DNA from: JALYUA01 sp038203955 | Lineage (GTDB): Bacteria > Acidobacteriota > Thermoanaerobaculia > UBA5066 > Gp7-AA6 | NCBI GenBank assembly: GCA_038203955.1 | Contig: JBBRDK010000089.1 | Span: 1-15,764 of the forward strand | Direction of reading: 5' to 3' | Length of the DNA stretch: 15,764 bases | Shown: positions 6,466-12,656 of the stretch, piece after piece | Layout of the letters: every line of letters starts with the position of its first letter | How positions within the stretch are numbered: the first letter of the stretch is position 1 | The notes under the pieces: generated by a model | Seen by the model: the letters and a program-made list of their open reading frames with translations, nothing else | Told to the model about the DNA's origin: nothing | Databases searched by the model: none | Translations under genes and position numbers: made by a program

Positions 6466-6639
6466 TCAGGCGTTGATCGTCTGCTTGCCCTTGTAGTGTC
6501 CGCAGTGCGGACAGACGCGGTGGGGCTGCTTGGCTTCCCGGCAGTTGGGACAGTCCGAGAGCGCCGGCGGCGTCAGGGCGTCGTGCGCGCGGCGTTTGTC
6601 GCGGCGGGCTTTGCTGTGGCGGCGTTTGGGATTGGGCAT
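6466..6639 (-). CDS. rpmF: 50S ribosomal protein bL32
   Basis: Small basic protein of the large ribosomal subunit, 57 residues. It starts MPNPKRRHSKARRDKRRAHD, the classic bL32 opening, and carries a zinc-ribbon: CPNC (residues 30-33) and CPHC (43-46), the cysteine-containing form of bL32. The C-terminus HYKGKQTINA is also typical. It begins 7 nt after the DUF177 gene, the conserved yceD-rpmF arrangement that precedes plsX and the fab genes in many bacteria. The ribosome site is weak (AGG about 7 nt from ATG, overlapping the upstream stop region), which suggests coupling to the upstream gene. A cysteine-free paralogue for zinc limitation may exist elsewhere; nothing here shows it. Confidence 0.97.
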   Translation of the reverse strand: MPNPKRRHSKARRDKRRAHDALTPPALSDCPNCREAKQPHRVCPHCGHYKGKQTINA

Positions 6640-6646
6640 CGTGAAC

Positions 6647-7174
6647 CTACACTTTCTTCAGTTTCTTGAGCGCTTCCCAGCGCGCGTCGATCGATTTTTC
6701 GTTGCAGTCGCAGGTCGCCACGTTCAAATCCTGCCCGCAGTGAACGCAGAGTCCCCGGCAGTCTTCGCGGCACAGGGGCTTCATCGGCACCGCCATCTGG
6801 ATACGCTCCTCGACGATCGGCGCGACGGGGACTTCCGCCTCTTCGAAGAAGTAGACGTCGAGCTCTTCCCGCTCGAGCTCGCGCTCGTCCTTCCCCGCCG
6901 GCTGGCGCGGGTAGAGGACCAGGGAGAACTCCTCGTCGGAACGGAACGGATAGGCCACGAGACAGCGGCTGCATTCGAGGCGGCCGCCCCATCCGAGGTC
7001 TCCCTGCAGCGCGAAGCCGGACTCGATGGCCGAGACCTGGCCGGCGAAGTGCACGGGCGAGATTTCGACGAGCGGTTCCCGGTCGAGCGCTTCCAGCGGA
7101 AACGTGAGCTGGAACTCGAAGTCGACGGGCTGGTCCTGAGCGGCTTCAAGCGAAATGGTGTTGGCGTCTTTCAT
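6647..7174 (-). CDS. yceD: DUF177 (YceD-like) protein
   Basis: Member of the DUF177/YceD family; in E. coli the homologue lies before rpmF and in plants the family has been linked to 23S rRNA accumulation, so a ribosome-assembly role is plausible but not shown here. It is 175 residues. A Cys pair is at 68 and 71 (CSRC), and a Cys-rich C-terminal segment has Cys135, 139, 143, 146, 155 and 157 (pattern CxxxCxxxCxxC, then CDC), typical of the family and suggesting metal binding. The acidic middle region (98-125) is also usual. It is the first gene of the lipid operon, about 40 nt downstream of a predicted transcription start. The Shine-Dalgarno sequence is poor (GAGA before CCCTATG). Confidence 0.9.
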   Translation of the reverse strand: MKDANTISLEAAQDQPVDFEFQLTFPLEALDREPLVEISPVHFAGQVSAIESGFALQGDLGWGGRLECSRCLVAYPFRSDEEFSLVLYPRQPAGKDERELEREELDVYFFEEAEVPVAPIVEERIQMAVPMKPLCREDCRGLCVHCGQDLNVATCDCNEKSIDARWEALKKLKKV

Positions 7175-7221
7175 AGGGTCTCAAACGGCCAAAAGGGCGG
7201 TCTCTTCCGACAGGACCGGGC

Positions 7222-7250
7222 ATTCTAGCAATCCGGGGGAGCCGCGTCAA
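7222..7250 (-). promoter_or_regulatory. sigma70-type promoter of the lipid operon
   Basis: On the minus strand TTGACG (7250-7245) is followed after exactly 17 nt by TAGAAT (7227-7222). Both boxes match the consensus at 5 of 6 positions, and TGC just before the -10 gives an extended -10. Initiation about 7 nt downstream (near 7215) would leave an untranslated leader of roughly 40 nt before the DUF177 start. This is the best promoter in the window and would drive yceD-rpmF-plsX-fab transcription. Confidence 0.75.
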
Positions 7251-7292
7251 AGCCTTGAGGACCGGCCGGTTCAGCGGCGGCAGACGAGAACG

Positions 7293-7325
7293 CCCCTCAC
7301 CCCAACCCCTCCCCGGCGCGCGGGG
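7293..7325. repeat. partial dispersed repeat (first hairpin only)
   Basis: It begins CCCCTCACCCCAACCCC and continues into CCCCG-GCGCG-CGGGG (7311-7325), the GC-rich hairpin that opens the longer copy at 7375. The second, longer hairpin is missing. The sequence then changes at GACGCC. Confidence 0.6.
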
Positions 7326-7374
7326 ACGCCGTACAGAAGCACATCTCTCGGCTTCCCCTTCCCCATGAGTCCCG

Positions 7375-7503
7375 CCCCTCACCCCGGCCCTCTGCCCCGG
7401 CGCGCGGGGAGAGGGAGGTCTTGTTCACCTCACTGGCGAATACGCTCGCAGCGGGAGGGAGTCTCCCGACCGAAGGGAGGGAGGAGCCTCCCGCTGCGGG
7501 AGC
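7375..7503. repeat. dispersed two-hairpin repeat, copy B
   Basis: It opens with CCCCTCACCCC and a GC hairpin (CCCCG-GCGCG-CGGGG, 7395-7409), then GGAGAGGGAGG. The second hairpin has the inner stem GCAGCGGGAGG (7448-7458) with CCTCCCGCTGC (7487-7497), around a loop nearly identical to that of copy A (GTCTCCCGACC, then GAGGGAGGAG-type purines), and an outer stem GCTC with GAGC. Relative to copy A, two stem base pairs differ (C-G to G-C, and A-T to G-C) and both changes are compensated on the other side. Confidence 0.75.
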
Positions 7504-7618
7504 CGAAGCGCGAGCGGTCGAGCCTACACAGGGCGAGCCGCTCGCCGGTGACTTCGCCCCAGGGCGAAGGCACGTCCCGTAGCGCGCGAAGGCGACGCTC
7601 CTGATACGTTCTTTTGCG

Positions 7619-8743
7619 ATGCGCATCGCGATAGACGCTCGGGCTCTCCTGCCGCAGGCGACGGGAATCGGAACCTACACCCGAGGCATCGCGGCGGCCC
7701 TGGCGGCGAGAAACGGGGCGACCCTGGCTCTGTTTTCCCCGAGGCCGCTTCCGGAGGGCCGCGAACAGGGGCCGTGGACCGTCTTCACCGACTCCCATCC
7801 GTTCGGAATGCTCTGGGCGCAGACGACGCTCCCTTCCCGCGCGCGCCAGTGGGGCGCCGACGTGCTTCTCTCCGCGCTCACGATCGGCCCCTTCGCGGCC
7901 CGTGACCTCCCTTTCGTCTCCGTGGTCCACGACCTGACGCCGTGGACCCACCCCGAGTGGCATGCCCGCCGGACGCTCATCGGCTTTCTTCCCCTCTGGG
8001 AGCGCACCCTCGAGCGGGCCGCGCGGCTCCTCTGCGTCTCGGAGACGACCGCGCGCGAGCTCGTGGAGCGTTATCCGGAGGCGGCGCCGCGAGTGCGGGT
8101 GGCGCGCAACGGCGTCGACCCGGACCTCTCCCCGGGGCCGTGGCCGCCGGGAGCCGAGGCCGAGAAGACCCGCCGCCAGCACGCCAACGGCGAACGGTAC
8201 CTTCTCTCCCTTTCGACGCTCGAACCGCGCAAGAACGTGGAAAGCCTGGTCCTCGCTTGTGAGCGGCTCTGGAGCCGCCGCCGATCGCGCCCCGACCTGG
8301 TCCTGGCCGGCGGCGTCGGCTGGAAGTCCGGGCCCCTCCTCCGGCGGATCGGGCGCTCTCCGTTCCGCGACAAGATCCACCTCGTGGGTTACACACCCCC
8401 GCGCGCCGCGCGCGAGCTGTATCGCGCCGCGGAAGCCTTCGTCTACCCGTCGCTCTCGGAAGGGTTCGGGCTGCCGGTGCTGGAGGCCATGGCATGCGGG
8501 GTTCCGGTCGTGGCCTCGACCGCGGCCGCTCTCACGGAGGTCGGGGGAGACGCGGCCCTCTATGCGCCCGCGCGCGACGTGCCGGAGCTCGCCCGCCAGA
8601 TCGAGCGCGCACTCGAAGACGAGCCTCTGCGCGCGCGCCTGCGCTCCGCCGGCCCGCTTCGCGCGGCGAAGTTCACCTGGGCGGCGGCGGCGCAAGCCAC
8701 CGCCTCGACGCTCGAGGAAGCCGTCCGGGAGCACCGCCCGTGA
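7619..8743 (+). CDS. GT4-family glycosyltransferase (first of three)
   Basis: Predicted cytosolic or membrane-associated glycosyltransferase adding a sugar from a nucleotide-sugar donor to a lipid-linked glycan. It is 374 residues with two Rossmann-like domains (GT-B fold). The N-terminal domain opens MRIAIDARALLPQATGIGTYTRG; the linker has STLEPRKNVESLV, common in mannosyltransferase-like GT4 enzymes; the donor site EGFGLPVLE is the EX7E motif (Glu281, Glu289), followed by AMACGVPVVAS. The start at 7619 is set by this opening, but no Shine-Dalgarno sequence precedes it, so a leaderless transcript is possible. Its stop overlaps the next gene's start (GTGA), indicating translational coupling. 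Donor and acceptor sugars cannot be told from sequence. Confidence 0.92.
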   Translation: MRIAIDARALLPQATGIGTYTRGIAAALAARNGATLALFSPRPLPEGREQGPWTVFTDSHPFGMLWAQTTLPSRARQWGADVLLSALTIGPFAARDLPFVSVVHDLTPWTHPEWHARRTLIGFLPLWERTLERAARLLCVSETTARELVERYPEAAPRVRVARNGVDPDLSPGPWPPGAEAEKTRRQHANGERYLLSLSTLEPRKNVESLVLACERLWSRRRSRPDLVLAGGVGWKSGPLLRRIGRSPFRDKIHLVGYTPPRAARELYRAAEAFVYPSLSEGFGLPVLEAMACGVPVVASTAAALTEVGGDAALYAPARDVPELARQIERALEDEPLRARLRSAGPLRAAKFTWAAAAQATASTLEEAVREHRP

Positions 8744-9912
8744 GCCGGAGCCGCGTTTTCCCGCGAATCGGGATCGACGCGCGCAAGCTCAAGGACTACG
8801 GGATCGGTTCCTACATCCGGGAGCTCCTTGACGCCATCGCCCGCCGCCCCGAGTCCGAGCAGTACCGGTTCCTCGTCTACGTCGGCGCGGCGGACCGCGA
8901 CGCGCTTCCCGTTCTCCCGCCGCACTTCGAGATCGCCAACGAAGAGGCGCCCGGGTATTCGATCGCGGAGCTGACCGGATTCGCGTGGCGGATCTTCCGC
9001 GACAAGCTCGACCTCTTCCACGCGACCCATTACGTCCTGCCTCCCCTGCCGAACACGAACTCGGTGGTCACGATCCACGACATCATCCATCTCCTCTACC
9101 CCCACTTCCTGCCGAGCCGCGCGGCGCACGTCTACGCGCGATTCATGATCCGCCGCGCCCTCCAGAGGGCCGACCGGATCATCACGGTCTCGTACAACAG
9201 CAAGAGAGACCTGACGGACTACTTCGGCATCCCCGGATCGCGCACCGAGGTGATTTACAACGGCGTGTCGGCCCGATTTCGTCCCGACGTCCCGGTCGAG
9301 GAACGGGAGCGCGTGGCCGCGAGGCACGGTCTCACGTCACCGTACCTTCTCTTTCTAGGAGGCGAGAAGCCGCATAAGAACGTCCAGAACGTCGTGCGCG
9401 CGTTCGCGGAGGCGCGACGCAGACAAAACCTCCCGCAGACCCTCGTCCTGGCCGGGCCGATGCCCGCCAACGAGGGCCGGCTCGCGGCGCTCATCTCCGC
9501 GCTGGATCTGTCCGGGTCAATCCGAAGCCCGGGCATCATCGAAGAGGCGGACCTGCCGGGTCTCTATGCCGGGGCCGACGCCCTGCTCTACCCGACGCTC
9601 TACGAGGGCTTCGGACTTCCCGTCGTGGAGGCGATGGCCTGCGGCGTGCCCGTCCTGACGTCCTCCACCTCGGCCCTCCAGGAGATCGCGGGAGGGTACG
9701 CCCTTCTGGTCGACCCCATGGACGTCGACGCGATCGGCCGGGGGATCGTTCAGCTCGCGACGGACCCGAAGGTGCGCGCCGACTATTCCCTGCTCGGGCG
9801 CAAGCGGGCGCTCGACTTCTCCTGGGACAAGGCCGCGGAGCGGACGCTCGAGGTGTATGCGGCGGCGCTCCAGCGAGAGCGCCGCCGGGAAGAGCCGGGC
9901 GCCGGGCGCTAG
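8740..9912 (+). CDS. GT4-family glycosyltransferase (second of three)
   Basis: Second GT-B glycosyltransferase of the cluster, 390 residues from the GTG start at 8740, which overlaps the TGA stop of the previous gene by 4 nt. The start is chosen over an upstream in-frame candidate at 8494 because the homologous fold begins with RIGIDARKLKDYGIGSYIREL right after it, and GGGAG lies 8 nt upstream. Features include VVTIHDIIHLLYPHF, a phosphate-binding loop in FLGGEKPHKNVQNVVRAF and EX7E in YEGFGLPVVE (Glu289, Glu297). It is clearly related in architecture to the first enzyme, suggesting an ancient duplication. Substrates are unknown. A 23-nt gap follows before the third enzyme. Confidence 0.92.
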   Translation: MSRSRVFPRIGIDARKLKDYGIGSYIRELLDAIARRPESEQYRFLVYVGAADRDALPVLPPHFEIANEEAPGYSIAELTGFAWRIFRDKLDLFHATHYVLPPLPNTNSVVTIHDIIHLLYPHFLPSRAAHVYARFMIRRALQRADRIITVSYNSKRDLTDYFGIPGSRTEVIYNGVSARFRPDVPVEERERVAARHGLTSPYLLFLGGEKPHKNVQNVVRAFAEARRRQNLPQTLVLAGPMPANEGRLAALISALDLSGSIRSPGIIEEADLPGLYAGADALLYPTLYEGFGLPVVEAMACGVPVLTSSTSALQEIAGGYALLVDPMDVDAIGRGIVQLATDPKVRADYSLLGRKRALDFSWDKAAERTLEVYAAALQRERRREEPGAGR

Positions 9913-9935
9913 GCGCGAGGCTGGGCCCGAAGGCA

Positions 9936-11105
9936 TTGGCCGCTCCGCTCGATCTTTCCGCCCCGCGCCCCGCGCCGCGCGCCTCCCTCCCTCGCCGGAC
10001 CGCCGTCGTCCACGACTGGCTGAACGGGATGCGCGGAGGCGAGAAGGTCCTCGAGGCGATCCTCGAAATGGTCCCCGACCCGACGATCTTCACTCTCTTT
10101 CACGTCCCGGGCGCCGTCTCCCCCGCCATAGAGAAATATCCGATCCGAGCCTCGTTCCTGAACCGGATGCCTTTTTCAGAGTCGCTCTACCGGAACTATC
10201 TGCCTCTTTTCCCGCGCGCCGTCGAGTCGTTCGACCTCTCCGGCTTCGACCTCGTCGTCTCCTCTTCGCACTGCGTGGCCAAGGGAGCGATCGCGCCGCC
10301 CGGAGCGCCCCACCTCTGCTATTGCCACACGCCCGTGCGATACGCGTGGGATCAGTTCGACGCGTATTTCCCGCCGGGCGCGACGCGGTGGCGCGGCGTC
10401 AAGCGCGCCTTCGTCGAGCGGCTCCGCCGGTGGGACCGCGACACGGCGGGACGCCCCACGCGCTATCTCGCCAACTCGTCCGCGGTCGCCGGGCGCATCC
10501 TCCGGAACTACGGGCGCGATTCCGAGGTCTGCCATCCGCCCGTCGACGTCGAGTTCTTCGAGGGCGACTCCTCCGAAGGGGGTCCGCGCGAGGAGTTTCT
10601 TCTCGCCGTGGGCGCTCTCGTTCCCTACAAGCGCTTCGAGCAGGCGATCGAGGCCGCGGCTCTCACCGGCCGCCGACTGGTTCTCGTCGGAAAGGGCCCC
10701 GAGGAGCGCCGCCTCCGGGCCGAGGCGCAGCGCCTCCGCGCCGAGGGCAGAGGGTCCGTAGACTTTCGGATGGACGTGTCTCCCGAAGAGTTGCGGCGGC
10801 TGTACCGCCGGTGCGCCCTCTTCGTGCAGCCCGGCGAGGAAGATTTCGGGATCGCGGCCGTCGAGGCGATGGCGTGCGGCGCCCCGGTCGTGGCGCTCGC
10901 CCGCGGGGGGGCGCTCGACATCGTCGCGGACGCCGAGACCGGAATTCTTTATCCCGAAGAGGGCGCGCGGGAGCTCGCGGGCGCAATCGAGCGCGCGCTC
11001 CCGGCGTCCTTCGATTACACTCGAATGCGAGGCCGGGCTCTGCGATTTTCCCGGCCGCGCTTTCTCGAGGACTTCCGCCGGCAGATCGAGAGCCTTCTCC
11101 GATGA
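9936..11105 (+). CDS. GT4-family glycosyltransferase (third of three), TTG start
   Basis: Third GT-B glycosyltransferase, 389 residues, from a different subfamily than the first two: it has AVVHDWLNGMRGGEKVLE near the N-terminus and CYCHTPVRYAWDQF around residue 130, signatures of a subgroup common in exopolysaccharide and O-antigen clusters. The donor-site EX7E is EDFGIAAVE (Glu302 and Glu310), followed by AMACGAPVVAL. No ATG or GTG stands before the first conserved motif; the TTG at 9936 is the only plausible start and gives a Pro/Arg-rich leader of about 22 residues that looks non-conserved, so the exact start is uncertain. Its TGA overlaps the next ATG (ATGA). Its role is probably extension of the glycan begun by the following sugar transferase. 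Confidence 0.9.
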   Translation: MAAPLDLSAPRPAPRASLPRRTAVVHDWLNGMRGGEKVLEAILEMVPDPTIFTLFHVPGAVSPAIEKYPIRASFLNRMPFSESLYRNYLPLFPRAVESFDLSGFDLVVSSSHCVAKGAIAPPGAPHLCYCHTPVRYAWDQFDAYFPPGATRWRGVKRAFVERLRRWDRDTAGRPTRYLANSSAVAGRILRNYGRDSEVCHPPVDVEFFEGDSSEGGPREEFLLAVGALVPYKRFEQAIEAAALTGRRLVLVGKGPEERRLRAEAQRLRAEGRGSVDFRMDVSPEELRRLYRRCALFVQPGEEDFGIAAVEAMACGAPVVALARGGALDIVADAETGILYPEEGARELAGAIERALPASFDYTRMRGRALRFSRPRFLEDFRRQIESLLR

Positions 11106-12502
11106 TCCGACAGACGCGGCGCCGCGCGGCGCTCTTTCTCGCCTCCGACCTCGGGGCGACCCTCCTCGCGCTCGCCGCCGCCTACGGGCTGCGGTTCGGC
11201 CTGGAGATCGTGCCGGTCCGGCAGGGTGTCCCCGGGGCGGCCTCGTACCTGCGGCTTTTTCCCGTCATCGCCGTCCTCTGGCCGGTGGTGTACTCGTTCT
11301 ACGGCCTCTACCAGGTCCGCCGGCACCGCTCCCGACTCGACGAGGGCATCGCGGTGCTCGTCGCAACCGGCCTCGCCACCCTGCTTCTCGTGAGCCTCGG
11401 CACCTTCTTCCGCGGCTTCTCGTACTCGCGCCTCGTGCTCCTGCTCTTCTTCGGGGGCGACGTGCTCTTCGTCTTCGCCGGTCGGACGGCGATCCGGCGT
11501 TACTACGAGGAGGCGTTCCGACACGGCATCGGCGTCCGGCAGGCCGTCGTGGTCGGCGCGGGCCGACTCGGCCGGGCGCTGGTCGACAAGCTGATCGAGC
11601 ATCCGGAGGCGGGACTCGCCGTCGTCGGATTCCTCGACGACGACCCCGGCAAGCAATCCGACAGCTACCGCGGCATCCCGATCGTCGGGACGACCGCGCA
11701 GACGGCGTCGGTCGTCGACGAGAAGGGGATCGACACGGTCTTCCTCGCTCTGCCTCTCGACGCCCACCGCACGATGCTCGCGGTCCTGCAGGAAGTGGGG
11801 CGCACGGTCGCGGACGTGCGCGTCGTGCCGGACCTTCTCCAGCACATCACGTTCCGCGCCGGAATCGAGGACCTCGACGGGCTGCCCGTCGTCCACCTGA
11901 CCTCGGTGCCGCTGACGGGATGGATGGGACTCGTCAAGCGGTCTCTCGACCTCGGTATTTCCGCGACCGCTTTGCTTCTCCTCTCGCCGATCCTGGGCGC
12001 GATCGCGCTCGCGATCCGGATCGAAGACGGGGCGCCGATCCTGTACCGCCAGATCCGGATGGGCCTCGACGGCCGTCCGTTCGAGATCGTGAAGTTCCGC
12101 TCGATGCGGGCTGGGGCCGAGGACGAGTCGGGCCCGATCTGGGCCGTTCGGGAAGACCCGCGCTCGACGCGCGTCGGCCGTTTCCTGCGGACGACGAGCC
12201 TCGACGAGCTGCCGCAGCTCTGGAACGTCTTCCGCGGAGAGATGTCTCTCGTGGGCCCGCGCCCCGAGCGGCCCGAGTTCGTCCGCGCCTTCAAGCACGA
12301 GTTCCCGCAGTACATGCTCCGCCACCGGGTCCGCGCGGGCATCACCGGCTGGGCGCAGGTGCACGGATGGCGGGGCAACACGAGCCTCACCAAGCGGATC
12401 GAGTACGACCTCTATTACATCGAGAACTGGTCGCTCTCCCTCGACCTGAAGATCCTGTGGCTGACCGCGCGCCACGGCTGGCGGCATCGGAATGCGTATT
12501 GA
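11102..12502 (+). CDS. polyprenyl-phosphate sugar-1-phosphate transferase (WcaJ/PssY type)
   Basis: Initiating enzyme of lipid-linked polysaccharide synthesis: moves a sugar-1-phosphate (often glucose-1-P or galactose-1-P) from a UDP-sugar to undecaprenyl phosphate at the inner membrane. It is 466 residues, the usual length of the long-form family. Four hydrophobic segments occupy about residues 10-125; a central nucleotide-binding-like domain begins near 147 (AVVVGAGRLGRALVDKL); another membrane segment is at about 281-303; and the catalytic domain has KFRSMRAGAEDESG (from about 331), SLDELPQLWNVFRGEMSLVGPRPERPEF and a C-terminal NAY. The ATG overlaps the previous stop by 4 nt. It is last in the operon; flippase and polymerase genes are not in the window. 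Confidence 0.93.
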   Translation: MIRQTRRRAALFLASDLGATLLALAAAYGLRFGLEIVPVRQGVPGAASYLRLFPVIAVLWPVVYSFYGLYQVRRHRSRLDEGIAVLVATGLATLLLVSLGTFFRGFSYSRLVLLLFFGGDVLFVFAGRTAIRRYYEEAFRHGIGVRQAVVVGAGRLGRALVDKLIEHPEAGLAVVGFLDDDPGKQSDSYRGIPIVGTTAQTASVVDEKGIDTVFLALPLDAHRTMLAVLQEVGRTVADVRVVPDLLQHITFRAGIEDLDGLPVVHLTSVPLTGWMGLVKRSLDLGISATALLLLSPILGAIALAIRIEDGAPILYRQIRMGLDGRPFEIVKFRSMRAGAEDESGPIWAVREDPRSTRVGRFLRTTSLDELPQLWNVFRGEMSLVGPRPERPEFVRAFKHEFPQYMLRHRVRAGITGWAQVHGWRGNTSLTKRIEYDLYYIENWSLSLDLKILWLTARHGWRHRNAY

Positions 12503-12516
12503 GGGGGAACCGGGGC

Positions 12517-12651
12517 CGGGAATCGGGAGCCGAGCGACCAACGGGAGCGAGACGGCCGCGGTACTCCGCGGTCAACTAGATCGGGAATCGAAAGGCGAAA
12601 AACGAGAAACGCCAAGGGTAACCGACTCAGAACTGAAAACTGATAACTGAA
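12517..12651. repeat. heptamer-periodic element 4 (between convergent operons)
   Basis: Three blocks of 7-nt units lie in the 154-nt convergent gap. Block one (12517-12537): CGGGAAT, CGGGAGC, CGAGCGA. Block two (12582-12616): CGGGAAT, CGAAAGG, CGAAAAA, CGAGAAA, CGCCAAG. Block three (12624-12651): GACTCAG, AACTGAA, AACTGAT, AACTGAA. All are in the same orientation, unlike the paired arms of elements 1-3, so this may be a composite of partial elements. A small hairpin CCGCGG-TACT-CCGCGG (12556-12571) lies between blocks one and two; it has no T-tract and is at best a weak bidirectional terminator. Confidence 0.65.
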
Positions 12652-12656
12652 CGGCT

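Larger units (their letters stand above)
7251..7618. other. divergent intergenic region with dispersed repeats, no gene
   Basis: This 368-nt stretch separates the leftward lipid operon from the rightward glycosyltransferase operon. It holds one full copy of the dispersed hairpin repeat (7375-7503) and one copy of only its first hairpin (from 7293). No reading frame here looks like a known protein. No convincing promoter was found for the rightward genes: the last 20 nt before the first start codon (TGATACGTTCTTTTGCG) have neither a Shine-Dalgarno sequence nor clear promoter boxes. Confidence 0.7.

Noticed and set aside
7598..7618. Promoter boxes just before the first glycosyltransferase
   Set aside because: TGATAC matches the -10 consensus poorly and no -35 stands at a proper distance.
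9857..11101. N-terminal extension of the sugar transferase frame (881 residues)
   Set aside because: The first 415 codons are an out-of-frame shadow of the third glycosyltransferase; the family start and ATGA overlap are at 11102.
11015..12541. 508-residue minus-strand reading frame
   Set aside because: Antisense to the sugar-1-phosphate transferase; composition rich in R, E, D, H and V as expected for an antisense shadow of a GC-rich gene.
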